Made by a program: the position numbers and the translations under genes
Notes under the pieces: model-generated
Told to the model about the DNA's origin: nothing
The model's database searches: none
What the model saw: the letters and a program-made list of their open reading frames with translations, nothing else
In this document: positions 1-7,743 of the stretch, one piece after another
Position numbering within the stretch: position 1 is the first letter of the stretch
Layout: each line of letters opens with the position of its first letter
Assembly (NCBI RefSeq): GCF_025362455.1
Contig: NZ_JANYGJ010000027.1
Span: forward strand, 1-17,171
DNA length: 17,171 bases
DNA from: Deinococcus sp.
GTDB lineage: Bacteria; Deinococcota; Deinococci; Deinococcales; Deinococcaceae
Reading direction: 5' to 3'

Positions 1-133
1 TTTCACTCAGGTCGATCTCAGCACCGTCCTGGCCGTCCAACACGCCCTCAACCACCGACCCCGCAAGGTCCTGGGGTACTGCACCCCGTATGAGGTACAC
101 TCCAACCATCAGACCCGTGCGTTAGCAACTTGA
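1..133 (+). pseudogene. IS30-family transposase, C-terminal end (cut by window edge)
   Basis: The open frame enters from the left edge (first full codon at 2) and stops at TGA 131-133, giving 43 residues. By eye about 33 of 43 match the C-terminus of the complete IS30 transposase at 2515-3444, including the shared RPRKVLGY core and the final ALAT. The stop codon lies inside the terminal inverted repeat, as in the complete copy. This is therefore the right end of a second, diverged IS30-family element rather than a duplicate of the same insertion. Whether the rest of the gene is intact lies outside the window. Confidence 0.85.
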
Positions 134-134
134 A
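117..134. repeat. Right terminal inverted repeat of the left IS30-family element
   Basis: The 18 bases match the right repeat of the complete IS30 copy (3428-3445) at 17 of 18 positions (T instead of C at the sixth base). This sets the end of the left-hand element at 134. Confidence 0.75.
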
Positions 135-289
135 TTCGTCATTGCCTTTGCTCTTTCCTAGGAGGCATGCTGTCGTGAAGCCTTGGGAAGTTTTCGGAAA
201 TCAGCGCTGAAATAGACCGATAACAAGCCAATATCTGGCACCCAGCGATTAACTGATCCCCCCGCCTGACCACAGCACCTCCACGCACT

Positions 290-544
290 TCAAATCACGC
301 GGTTAATGGGGGTGCCCATCTTTCCCGCTCGATGCCCTGCCGGAATCCCCAACGTCAGTTTTGCAACAAAGCCGTTTCGGACTGGGACGCTCTGAGCGCC
401 GAATACTTGTCGAGTAAGGTCAGTAACTAGTGGTGTCACAATCGAACTGTTTCGTAACTGGGTAAAGGACTGCTCCCGCCCAGTTAGGACCTCATGGTGC
501 TCCCAAAACCCGTTTAACATGGAGTCAGGACGTAGGACGAGCAA
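290..544 (-). CDS. Doubtful small ORF (84 aa), no recognised family
   Basis: This frame lies in the 135-612 gap between the left IS30 end and the leucine-rich-repeat gene. The gap is visibly less GC-rich than the rest of the window. The predicted 84-residue product has no signal peptide, membrane segment or motif I recognise, and I see no convincing ribosome binding site. It may be a decayed gene or chance. I see nothing else in 135-612. Confidence 0.2.
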   Translation of the reverse strand: MLVLRPDSMLNGFWEHHEVLTGREQSFTQLRNSSIVTPLVTDLTRQVFGAQSVPVRNGFVAKLTLGIPAGHRAGKMGTPINRVI

Positions 545-612
545 AGAACTACGTGTAGCCGATGACGCAAAATCGGTTGGTTGGGGTTCGCCGACCCAGG
601 AATAAACATCCG

Positions 613-2343
613 CTATAGCGGCGGGAACGGCGGCACACCGGCTGCCGTATTACTCGTTTCCTGCCACGCCGCCTCGACGTCCTCGGGATTAGCGGTGCGG
701 GGGAGCGCTAATACGCCTGCGAGCTGTTTCGCCATGACGCAAAAGCCATGCTGAGACGAGTCGATGATACTTTCCCATGCCCATCGCACTTCCAAGCAAC
801 CCGCTCCAAGCGCGCGTAGCGTTGTCGATCGTGCGATCGCCCGAAAGCCGTCGAGCGTTGCCTCGGCCATCTCCGCTCCAAGCCCCGTCGCGAGGACGCC
901 GCCATGCTCCCATACCGGCTCGCGCACATGAACAACGACACTGAGACGCGCCGAGCCGGGCGATCCGGCCGTAGCCGGCGTGAACATCCCGCCAAGACAA
1001 CCCGCCCGACGCTCGCCCGTGTACCGTATCGCAGCATGAAGCGGTTCGCGATGGGACGATGGAAGCGCGGGCTGTCCCCAACTCACCACCCGGTCGCCAA
1101 CATAGGCCGCTTCTGCGGGCACCCCATCCAGGTCAACAGAAAGCCAACCTCCGCCGGGCGTTTTTCGAATCTGGATGGTCGCGGGCTCATTCGTAGAGTG
1201 GTTGGGTGGGATCATCATGAGCAACTGCCGCATCCCCGCCGCGAAAGCGGCAGCACAGGTCTCCAGACCGCGGCAGTCTGTAACCTTCGACCGCTCGGGA
1301 ATATGGGTGAGCGCGAAACATCCCGTGAGGTTTAGCTCTCCGCCGACGGTCAGTCCGTCCGGCAGGCGGGTGAGTGCCGTGCAGTTCGTAAGATTCAGCT
1401 CTCCGCTAACGGTCAGTCCGTCCGGCAGATGGGTGAGTGCCGTGCAAAATGCGAGGTTCAGCTTCCCGCTGAAGGTCAGCCCGTCCGGCAGCTGGATAAG
1501 TGCCGTGCAGTCTGTGAGGTCGAGCTCTCCGCCGACGGTCAGCCCGTCCGGAAGACGGGTGAGTGCCGTGCAGTTCGTAAGATTCAGCTTCCCGCCGACG
1601 GTCAGCCCGTCCGGCAGGTGGATGAGTGCCTCGCAATCTGAGAGGTCTAGCTCTCCGCCGACGGTCAACCTGTCCGGCAGGTGGGTGAGTGCCATGCAGT
1701 CCGTGAGGTCTAGCTCTCCGCCGACGGTCAGCCCGTCAGGCAGATGGGTGAGCGCTGTACAGAATGCGAGGTTCAGCTTCCCGTCGACGGTCAGCCCGTC
1801 CGGCAGGTGAGTAAGCGCCGTGCAGTTCGTAAGATTCAGCTCTCCGCCGACGGTCAGGTCATTCGGCAGGTCAGTAAGCGCCGTGCAGTCCGCGAGCCTC
1901 AGCCCTCCACGGAGTGTCAGCCCATACGACAGACGGGTAAGCGCAGGGCAATACGTGAGGTCTAGCTCTCCGCCGACGGTTAATCCGTCCGGCAGATGGG
2001 TGAGCGCTGTGCATCCCGAGAGGCTCAGGTCTCCGCCGACGGTCAGCCCGTCCGGCAGGTGAGTGAGCGCCTTGCATCCCGCAAGGCTCAGGTCTCCGCC
2101 GAGGATCAGCCTGTCGGGTAAACAGGCGAGCGCAGTGCATCCCGCGAGGCTCAGCCATCCGCCGACGGTTAACCCATCAGGTAGGTGGGCGAGCGCGGTA
2201 CATCCCGCGAGGCTCAGCCACCCGCCGACGATTAGTCCGTCTGGCAGGTGGGTCAGCGTCGTGCAATCCTTAAGCACCAGTGACCCGCTGCAGTCGGATG
2301 CTCTGTAGTCTTTAATCCTGCGGTCAGCCTCATCCGCATCCAT
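613..2343 (-). CDS. Leucine-rich-repeat protein with EF-G domain IV-like C-terminus (576 aa)
   Basis: A short N-terminal cap (residues 1-32) is followed by 15 back-to-back 21-residue repeats (33-347) of the form LPDGLTVGGxLxLxxCxAL, a bacterial leucine-rich repeat expected to form a solenoid for protein binding. Residues 348-576 are not repetitive. Within them 464-547 reads like the ribosomal S5-fold domain IV of elongation factor G and ribosomal protection proteins: a strand ending in REP (475-476 are E-P), a helix, a second strand, then DSS (528-530) followed by F and MA, compared with the family's VDSSELAF. That match is by eye only. There is no signal peptide or membrane segment, so it is probably cytoplasmic. 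The ATG at 2343 is preceded by GGGAGGT at good spacing. The gene stands alone between two IS30 elements. A role in binding ribosomes or another partner is inference. Confidence 0.8.
   Translation of the reverse strand: MDADEADRRIKDYRASDCSGSLVLKDCTTLTHLPDGLIVGGWLSLAGCTALAHLPDGLTVGGWLSLAGCTALACLPDRLILGGDLSLAGCKALTHLPDGLTVGGDLSLSGCTALTHLPDGLTVGGELDLTYCPALTRLSYGLTLRGGLRLADCTALTDLPNDLTVGGELNLTNCTALTHLPDGLTVDGKLNLAFCTALTHLPDGLTVGGELDLTDCMALTHLPDRLTVGGELDLSDCEALIHLPDGLTVGGKLNLTNCTALTRLPDGLTVGGELDLTDCTALIQLPDGLTFSGKLNLAFCTALTHLPDGLTVSGELNLTNCTALTRLPDGLTVGGELNLTGCFALTHIPERSKVTDCRGLETCAAAFAAGMRQLLMMIPPNHSTNEPATIQIRKTPGGGWLSVDLDGVPAEAAYVGDRVVSWGQPALPSSHREPLHAAIRYTGERRAGCLGGMFTPATAGSPGSARLSVVVHVREPVWEHGGVLATGLGAEMAEATLDGFRAIARSTTLRALGAGCLEVRWAWESIIDSSQHGFCVMAKQLAGVLALPRTANPEDVEAAWQETSNTAAGVPPFPPL
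1303..2247 (-). repeat. 63-bp tandem repeats (15 units) inside the LRR gene
   Basis: The units repeat every 63 bases (for example the CAGTCCGTCC words at 1351 and 1414) and encode the 21-residue leucine-rich repeats. Neighbouring units differ at several positions, mostly in the residues between the leucines. The array is therefore old enough to have diverged but still regular enough to recombine. It is coding, not a CRISPR array. Confidence 0.9.
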
Positions 2344-2450
2344 AATTACCTCCCATGCCAGTCCATCTGCCGGGCAGCACTACCCGACGATCAGCGGCTT
2401 TCGACAATAAGTCCATTACCACTACATTGCGAAAGCGACCGTTTGGTGGA

Positions 2451-2468
2451 TTCAAGTTGCTAGCGCAC
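2451..2468. repeat. IS30 left inverted repeat
   Basis: TTCAAGTTGCTAGCGCAC is the exact reverse complement of 3428-3445. Confidence 0.9.
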
Positions 2469-2514
2469 AGCGTGACCCGGAGGGGCTACGCTTTCTCTGT
2501 CAAAGGAGAAAAGC

Positions 2515-3444
2515 ATGTCCTACAACCGTTTCACGCTCCCACTACGGTATCAGCTCCAAGCCCTTGTGAGGGCCAAACATGCTCTTCGCGCTATTGCAGA
2601 GCAACTGGGCGTCCACCGCACCACCATCGCCCGCGAGTTGTCTCGCGCTGTGCCTTATGAAGCTGAGCTGGCACACCAGCACGCCCACGACGAACAGAAG
2701 CGCCGTCATCGACTCAGAATTCAAGAGAGCGTGTGGGACGGGATAAGCGAGCGGTTGAGGCTGTTTCACAGTCCAGAGCAGATTGCTGGACGCCACGAGT
2801 TGGAGGGGCAGGACTGCCCCTCCGTGGAGCGCATCTACCAGTACGTGTACGCTCACCCTGAATTGGCTCAATATCTGCGTCAAGGCCGTTCAGAACGTCG
2901 TTGCCGCTCCTTGCGTCGCCGCGCTCCACTGCTCTGGACGAGCATCACTGAACGTCCAGAGGCAGCCGATACACGCCAGGAAATCGGCCATCTGGAGGCC
3001 GACTTGATGGAAGGGGCCAAAGGGAAGGGAAGCCTGGTGGTGGTGGAAGACCGTTGCTCACGGCTGATCGCCCTCAATCTGGTCATGCGAAAAACAGCGG
3101 TGGAAGTCTACACGGCGATGGATAGCGTGCTGGACGGCCAGAAGGTCAACACCATCACGGTTGACCAGGGGCGAGAGTTCGTCCTGACCGAGACGCTCGG
3201 TCAGCAGTGGGGCGCGACAACCTATGCCTGCCACGCTCACAGCCCCTGGGAGAAGGGATCGGTGGAGAACACCAATGGTCTGCTGAGACAGTTTTTCCCG
3301 AAGGGAACGGACTTTACGGCTGTGGAACTGTCGACCGTATTGGCCGTTCAGCATCTGATGAACAACAGACCCCGAAAAGTGTTGGGGTATCGCACCCCCC
3401 AGGAGGTACACTCGGCCCATCAGAGTGGTGCGCTAGCAACTTGA
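2515..3444 (+). CDS. IS30-family transposase (309 aa)
   Basis: The enzyme cuts and joins the IS ends through a DDE catalytic domain. An N-terminal helix-turn-helix (about residues 10-45, with AIAEQLGVHRTTIAREL) should bind the inverted repeats. The catalytic triad is visible: D163 in HLEADLMEG, D217 in TVDQGREF and E251 in GSVENTNG. There are 33 residues between D217 and E251, the spacing expected for IS30. The C-terminus (RPRKVLGYRTP) is typical of the family. The ATG at 2515 follows AAAGGAG at suitable spacing. Length and motifs are complete, so the protein is probably active. Confidence 0.95.
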   Translation: MSYNRFTLPLRYQLQALVRAKHALRAIAEQLGVHRTTIARELSRAVPYEAELAHQHAHDEQKRRHRLRIQESVWDGISERLRLFHSPEQIAGRHELEGQDCPSVERIYQYVYAHPELAQYLRQGRSERRCRSLRRRAPLLWTSITERPEAADTRQEIGHLEADLMEGAKGKGSLVVVEDRCSRLIALNLVMRKTAVEVYTAMDSVLDGQKVNTITVDQGREFVLTETLGQQWGATTYACHAHSPWEKGSVENTNGLLRQFFPKGTDFTAVELSTVLAVQHLMNNRPRKVLGYRTPQEVHSAHQSGALAT

Positions 3445-3445
3445 A
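3428..3445. repeat. IS30 right inverted repeat
   Basis: GTGCGCTAGCAACTTGAA pairs exactly with 2451-2468 and contains the transposase stop codon (TGA 3442-3444). Confidence 0.9.
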
Positions 3446-3577
3446 CTTACCCTGTATGCCCGGACGAAAGACTTCACGCGGGTCGGGCTGTTCCTGGGGC
3501 ACGCCAGCGTGGACACCACCCGGCGCTACGTGGCCGTTCTGGAAGACGACGTGGCCGCCGAGGTCGAAGACTTCTGA
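3446..3577 (+). pseudogene. Tyrosine recombinase (XerC/D-like), C-terminal fragment
   Basis: Immediately after the IS30 right end an open frame of 43 residues runs to TGA 3575-3577. It contains LGHASVDTTRRY, the end of the catalytic domain of tyrosine recombinases: the conserved LGH histidine and, nine residues on, the nucleophilic tyrosine. All upstream parts, including the catalytic arginines, are missing. The sequence on the other side of the IS (2344-2450) does not encode the missing part. The gene was therefore truncated by a rearrangement and not merely interrupted. 3578-3691 contains no gene I can support. Confidence 0.8.
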
Positions 3578-3691
3578 AGGCGACGGGTGTCGTCGGTAGG
3601 GCGAGGTAGGTATGCAGGTCCGAGGTCGTGTTCAGATCGATCTGCGTGTTCCCTGGCCCCTGCGCCTTGGCAGGTGGGTCTGAGCGTGGCG

Positions 3692-4939
3692 TCAGGCGCC
3701 GACGATACCCATCTCGATTTGCGGGTTCGACTGCGCTTTCCAGAGGGCACTGACGGGCAGGGCCATCAAGCGCTCCCCGAACGGCACGGCCCGGTCGCCG
3801 GTGTAGAGCACCACTCCCCGGTAGAAGCGTTCCCCGGCGTCCTCTTCCAGCGCGCGCAGCCCTTTGAAATCGCGCTCACTGACGGTGGCGCTGGCTTTGA
3901 CTTCTACGCCCACTACCTGTCCTCCGCGCGCCTCAATCACAGCGTCGACCTCCTGACCGCTGGCAGTGCGGTAGTGGTGCAGGGTGGCGGCGACCTCACT
4001 CCAGCCGAGCAGGCGCTGGAGTTCACCGACCACGAAAGTTTCAAGCAGCGCACCGAAGCCGCTCCGGCGCTGCTCGAGCGACGCGGCGGTCTGGCCCAGC
4101 AGATGAGCGCACAGACCGCTATCGGCGAGCATCACCTTGGGCGCTTTGATCAGCCGCTTGCTGTGGTTGGTAGCCCAGGCGGGCAGAGTATACACCAGAT
4201 AGAGGGCGCGCAGCAGATCGGTGTAGCGACTCAAGGTCACGTTGTTCAGCCCGGCGTCACGGGCCAGATCGCTGGTGTTGAGCAGATTGCCGCTGCGGTC
4301 GGCCAGAAGGGTCAGCAGTCGGGGCAATTCGCTCACCCCGCTAATCCGGCTCAGGTCGCGCACGTCGCGCTCCATAAGGGTTCTCAGGTAATCGGCAAAC
4401 CAGGCGTCCCGGCGGCGAGCTGAGCGGGTGATCACTTCAGGATAGCCGCCGCGTAACACCCGCTCCTCAAGATCGTGCAGGGGAAAACCGTGCGGCCACG
4501 CCTTGGCGAATATCTTGTCCACGAAGTTCTCACGCTGCCCCCCCTCCAGCTCGCCCTGCGAGAGGGGCCAGAGGTGATGCACACTCATGCGCCCGGCCAG
4601 TGAGTCGGCTACGCGTGGCAGGGTCAGGACGTTGGCGCTGCCAGTCAACAGGAACCGGCCTGGGCGTCGGTCGCGGTCAATGCTGGCCTTGATGCTCAGC
4701 AGGAGCTCTGGGACGCGCTGCACCTCGTCGATCAGCGCGCCGTCCGGCAGGCGCTGGACAAACCCCACCGGATCGCTGCGGGCCGCCGCCAGAGTGGTGA
4801 GGTCATCCAGGGTGTACCGGTGGGGGCTCAGGGCACCAGCCAGGGTACTTTTTCCCACCTGGCGGGCACCAACGATCATCACGACGGGGGTATCAGTCAG
4901 GGCCTCGCGGATGGCGGGTTCCAACAGGCGAAGATACAT
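3692..4939 (-). CDS. AAA_14/DUF4143-type ATPase (415 aa)
   Basis: This is a full-length member of a widespread family of ATPases of unclear cellular role. The Walker A motif GARQVGKST is at residues 24-32, the Walker B motif ALIDEVQ has D71-E72, and a sensor-like LLTGSAN follows. The C-terminal DUF4143 part contains EVDAVIEARGGQVVGVEVKAS (about 330-350), the E-VD...E-x-K pattern of a PD-(D/E)XK nuclease fold. The middle carries a winged-helix-like stretch (about 205-245). The ATG at 4939 has no Shine-Dalgarno sequence but lies 6 nt after a -10 box, so translation is probably leaderless. The gene is monocistronic and faces the tyrosine recombinase remnant tail to tail. Nuclease activity is not shown; many DUF4143 proteins are annotated only as ATPases. 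Confidence 0.9.
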   Translation of the reverse strand: MYLRLLEPAIREALTDTPVVMIVGARQVGKSTLAGALSPHRYTLDDLTTLAAARSDPVGFVQRLPDGALIDEVQRVPELLLSIKASIDRDRRPGRFLLTGSANVLTLPRVADSLAGRMSVHHLWPLSQGELEGGQRENFVDKIFAKAWPHGFPLHDLEERVLRGGYPEVITRSARRRDAWFADYLRTLMERDVRDLSRISGVSELPRLLTLLADRSGNLLNTSDLARDAGLNNVTLSRYTDLLRALYLVYTLPAWATNHSKRLIKAPKVMLADSGLCAHLLGQTAASLEQRRSGFGALLETFVVGELQRLLGWSEVAATLHHYRTASGQEVDAVIEARGGQVVGVEVKASATVSERDFKGLRALEEDAGERFYRGVVLYTGDRAVPFGERLMALPVSALWKAQSNPQIEMGIVGA

Positions 4940-4945
4940 TTGGAT

Positions 4946-4974
4946 AATTTAACAGTAGGTGACAGATTATTCAA
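4946..4974 (-). promoter_or_regulatory. Promoter of the DUF4143 ATPase gene, probably leaderless
   Basis: On the minus strand, TTGAAT (4969-4974) and TAAATT (4946-4951) are separated by 17 bp, and the ATG begins 6 nt after the -10 box. The -10 box overlaps the 11-mer ATTATCCAAAT (reverse complement at 4938-4948), which recurs in the promoter region at 14299-14309. Confidence 0.6.
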
Positions 4975-5111
4975 CAGTGCTAGTCAGAAATCCGAAGTGA
5001 TACCCACGCCCCACGTCGCCTGGGAAGAGGTTCGTCGGGCGCGAAGTGGCGTGCACGTGAGTATCCTTTCAGGGGAACTGTCCGTTCAGGGCAGCAGCGC
5101 CTGCGACAGAG

Positions 5112-5116
5112 CTCCT
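5112..5116. repeat. IS21 target site duplication, left copy (CTCCT)
   Basis: CTCCT directly precedes the IS21 left end and is repeated directly after the right end (7726-7730). A 5-bp duplication fits the IS21 family. Confidence 0.8.
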
Positions 5117-5189
5117 TGCGTATTCCGGTCGTATGCGGCCAGTGATTCCAGCCGAATGCGGCGGCCGATTTTGGCCTAATGCGGCACCC
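5117..5189. repeat. IS21 left terminal multiple repeats
   Basis: Three related units (5120-5138, 5144-5161, 5167-5189), each with an ATTCC/ATTTT stretch followed by TATGCGG or AATGCGG, are the likely transposase binding sites. They are inverted relative to the units at 7677-7723. Confidence 0.8.
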
Positions 5190-5235
5190 AGAGCTGCTCT
5201 GTCCGGCACGCGAGACTCCACCGTCATCCTGAAGG

Positions 5236-6861
5236 ATGACCAAGAAGCGTGTTGCCATGCGAAATATTCGGGAAGTTCTTCGCCTCAAGCTTGATCTGGG
5301 CTACAGCGACCAACAGGTGAGTCGCAGTGTCAGGGTGGCCCGAAGCACCGTGCAGAAGTACGTTCAACGGGCTCAGGAGGCAGGTTTGACCTGGCCTCTC
5401 CCATCAGATCTCGATGATCTGCAACTCGAAGCAACGTTGTTCGGTCCACGGGACCGAACAACCACAGCAGCGGCGATTCAGCCCGACTGGGCGCAGCTCG
5501 ACCGCGAACTGCACCGGAAAGGGGTCACGCGGCGACTGCTGTGGGAAGAACACCGCCGTCAGCATCCAGATGGCGTGCAGTACTCGACGTTCGCCGAACA
5601 GTACCGCGTTTGGAAAAGCACCGCTGGGCTGTCGATGCGTCAGGTCCACCGGGCGGGCGAGAAGCTGTTCGTCGACTATGCCGGTCTGACCTTGGCCATC
5701 ACCGACCCCAGGACCGGGGTCAGTCACCCCGGTCAGGTGTTCGTGGCGACGCTCGGCGCGAGTGACTACACCTATGTCGAGGTGACCCGGACCCAGAGCA
5801 GCGAGGACTGGCTGTCCTCGCACGTTCGGGCGCTCACATTTTTCGGTGGCGTGCCCGAAATGATCGTGCCAGACAACCTCAAGACGGGCGTGACCCACCC
5901 CAGCCGTTATGAACCGGAACTCAACCGCGCGTATGCCGAGTTTGCCGAGTATTACGGCGTCGCCATCATCCCCGCAAGGGTTCGCAAGCCGAAAGACAAG
6001 GCCCTGGTCGAAGTCCACGTGCAGATTGCCGAACGCTCCCTGCTGGCACCATTGCGGGATCAGGTGTACTTCAGTGTGGCGGCTGCTAATGAAGCGCTCT
6101 GGGGACCGCTGCGGGAACTCAATCTCCAACCCTTTCAGAAGCGGCTGGGAAGCCGCTTCGAACTCTTCACCGAGTTGGACCAGCCAGCTCTGCGTCCCCT
6201 GCCGTCTCAGCCTTTCGAGATCGCCAGCTGGAAACGCACCACCGTTGGGCTCGACTACCACGTCGAACTGGCAGGTCACTTCTACAGCGTGCCGTACCGG
6301 CACGCGAAGACGTCGGTCGATCTGCGACTCACGCCCCACCTGGTCGAGGTGTTCCTGAACAGCGTACGGATCGCGGTACATCACCGGGTGCTGGACCCGT
6401 CCAGCACCCATGCCCGGCAGACCACCCTCAAGGAACATATGCCGCCACACCATCAGCGCGTCGGTGAGTGGACGCCACAGCGTCTCCGGACGCGCGCCGC
6501 AGAGATCGGCCCTGGCACAGCGCAGCTAGTCGAGGCGTTGCTGAGCGCCAGTCGCCACCCGGAACAGTGCCAGCGGTCCTGTCAGGGGTTGTTTAAGCTC
6601 GCGCAGGCCTACGGCGTTGAGCGGCTGGAAGCTGCTTGCTGCCGGGCGGTGTTCCTACAGGCATTCAGCTACCGCAGCGTGGAATCCATCCTGAAGCACC
6701 ACCTGGACGAGCTTCCCCTCACGCCAGAAGATCCGGCACCACGGGTGTCGGATCACGTCAACGTACGTGGCCCTGCGTACTACGGGCAGAACACCGCTCC
6801 AGAGACGGTTGAGCGCCTTTCACCCCTTCCTGAATACGAGTTCGACCCCACCCTGAACTGA
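5236..6861 (+). CDS. istA: IS21-family transposase IstA (541 aa)
   Basis: This is the catalytic subunit of IS21 transposition. The N-terminus carries a helix-turn-helix (about residues 17-40, LGYSDQQVSRSVRVARSTVQ) for binding the terminal repeats. The integrase-core domain shows D147 (LFVDYAG), D213 (IVPDNLK) and E259 (ALVEVHV), with 45 residues between the last two. A C-terminal region of about 220 residues follows, as in other IstA proteins. The ATG at 5236 is preceded by GAAGG; a second in-frame ATG at 5257 is possible. Its stop lies 7 bases before the istB start, so the two are co-translated. Length and motifs are complete. Confidence 0.95.
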   Translation: MTKKRVAMRNIREVLRLKLDLGYSDQQVSRSVRVARSTVQKYVQRAQEAGLTWPLPSDLDDLQLEATLFGPRDRTTTAAAIQPDWAQLDRELHRKGVTRRLLWEEHRRQHPDGVQYSTFAEQYRVWKSTAGLSMRQVHRAGEKLFVDYAGLTLAITDPRTGVSHPGQVFVATLGASDYTYVEVTRTQSSEDWLSSHVRALTFFGGVPEMIVPDNLKTGVTHPSRYEPELNRAYAEFAEYYGVAIIPARVRKPKDKALVEVHVQIAERSLLAPLRDQVYFSVAAANEALWGPLRELNLQPFQKRLGSRFELFTELDQPALRPLPSQPFEIASWKRTTVGLDYHVELAGHFYSVPYRHAKTSVDLRLTPHLVEVFLNSVRIAVHHRVLDPSSTHARQTTLKEHMPPHHQRVGEWTPQRLRTRAAEIGPGTAQLVEALLSASRHPEQCQRSCQGLFKLAQAYGVERLEAACCRAVFLQAFSYRSVESILKHHLDELPLTPEDPAPRVSDHVNVRGPAYYGQNTAPETVERLSPLPEYEFDPTLN

Positions 6862-6868
6862 GGTTTCT

Positions 6869-7630
6869 ATGCTGCCACACCCAATTACCCACCAACTCCG
6901 TACCCTGAAGCTCGACGGGATGGCCCAGGCCATCCAGGAGCAGCAGGAACAGCCCCAGGCACGTGAACTCAGCTTCGAGGAGCGCCTGACGCTCCTCGTG
7001 GATCGGGAACTCGCCCACCGCGACGGCCGTACCACCCAGCGCCGCTTACTCGCCGCACGTCTCAAAGTTCAGGCCACCCTGGAAGATGTTGACACCAAGC
7101 ACCCGCGCGGCCTGGACAGCAAGCTGCTGCGGACCCTCGGAGAGGGTCTGTGGATCAAGGAGAAGCGCGGGGTGATCATCACCGGCCCCACCGGAGTCGG
7201 CAAGACCTTCATCGGCTGCGCACTGGCCCACCAAGCTTGCCGGAAGGGCTACAGCGCCCAGTACGCTCAGACAGGCCGACTGTTGCAGGAACTGATTCTG
7301 GCGAAGGGGGATGGTCGCTATCTGAAGTTGCTTTCACAGCTCGCCAAAGTTCAGGTGTTGATCTTGGACGACTGGGGACTCGATACCCCGTCGGCGGAAG
7401 GGCGCCGAATTTTGCTCGAGATCCTGGATGACCGGTATGAACGTGGCTCGACCATCATCACCAGTCAGTTCCCAACCACCGTCTGGCACGAGAATCTTGG
7501 CGACCCGACCCTGGCGGACGCGATCCTTGATCGCGTCCTGCATCACGCCTACCGCATCGAGCTCAAAGGAGAAAGCCTGAGAAAGAAGGACCGAAAGGTG
7601 ACTGCGGTGAAGTCCGAACTCCTAGAATGA
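6869..7630 (+). CDS. istB: IS21-family helper ATPase IstB (253 aa)
   Basis: IstB is a DnaA/DnaC-like AAA+ ATPase that forms ATP-dependent assemblies on target DNA and stimulates IstA. The Walker A motif GPTGVGKT is at residues 106-113 and the Walker B motif VLILDDWGL at 163-171. An N-terminal helical region (about 1-75) is typical of the family. The ribosome binding site GAGGT overlaps the istA stop codon, indicating coupled translation. Family length is normal and nothing appears broken. Confidence 0.95.
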   Translation: MLPHPITHQLRTLKLDGMAQAIQEQQEQPQARELSFEERLTLLVDRELAHRDGRTTQRRLLAARLKVQATLEDVDTKHPRGLDSKLLRTLGEGLWIKEKRGVIITGPTGVGKTFIGCALAHQACRKGYSAQYAQTGRLLQELILAKGDGRYLKLLSQLAKVQVLILDDWGLDTPSAEGRRILLEILDDRYERGSTIITSQFPTTVWHENLGDPTLADAILDRVLHHAYRIELKGESLRKKDRKVTAVKSELLE

Positions 7631-7676
7631 CCTCAGCTCGTGACCGGATTGAGGGGTGCCGCGTGCCACCATACTT

Positions 7677-7725
7677 GGGTGTCGCATTAGGCCGGAATTG
7701 GGTGCCGCATTGGCTGGAATACACA
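7677..7725. repeat. IS21 right terminal multiple repeats
   Basis: Two tandem units (7677-7699 and 7700-7723) share GGGTGYCGCATT and GG-CTGGAAT-like cores and are the inverse of the left-end units. The outer end is TACACA at 7720-7725. Confidence 0.8.
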
Positions 7726-7730
7726 CTCCT
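7726..7730. repeat. IS21 target site duplication, right copy (CTCCT)
   Basis: Exact copy of 5112-5116, directly outside the IS right end. Confidence 0.8.
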
Positions 7731-7743
7731 TGTGCCGTCGATC

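Larger units (their letters stand above)
2451..3445 (+). mobile_element. Complete IS30-family insertion sequence (995 bp)
   Basis: A single transposase gene fills the element, bounded by perfect 18-bp inverted repeats at 2451-2468 and 3428-3445. Length and organisation fit the IS30 family. The 3 bases outside the ends (GGA on the left, CTT on the right) do not match, so no target duplication is visible. This suggests that a later deletion or recombination moved one flank. Confidence 0.9.
5117..7725 (+). mobile_element. Complete IS21-family insertion sequence (2609 bp)
   Basis: The element begins TGCGTATTCC and ends GGAATACACA, the TG...CA ends usual in this family. It carries the istA-istB pair. 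Each end holds multiple copies of a short repeat: three on the left (5120-5189, core ATTCCrGCC-ATGCGG) and at least two on the right in inverse orientation (7677-7723), with a degenerate third near 7654. The 5-bp direct repeat CTCCT flanks the element. Both genes look intact, so it may still be mobile. Confidence 0.92.

Noticed and set aside
1303..2247. Regular 63-bp repeats suggesting a CRISPR or satellite array
   Set aside because: The units are contiguous, in frame and encode leucine-rich repeats; there are no unique spacers.
1175..2308. Long plus-strand frames opposite the LRR gene
   Set aside because: They are shadows produced by the 63-bp periodicity (a multiple of three keeps every frame open) and encode low-complexity Ser/Arg/Pro text.
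3587..4423. A 278-residue plus-strand frame opposite the ATPase gene
   Set aside because: The minus strand encodes Walker motifs and DUF4143; the plus frame matches nothing.
5404..6453. A 349-residue minus-strand frame opposite istA
   Set aside because: istA has the full DDE triad and context; the antisense frame is a codon-bias shadow.
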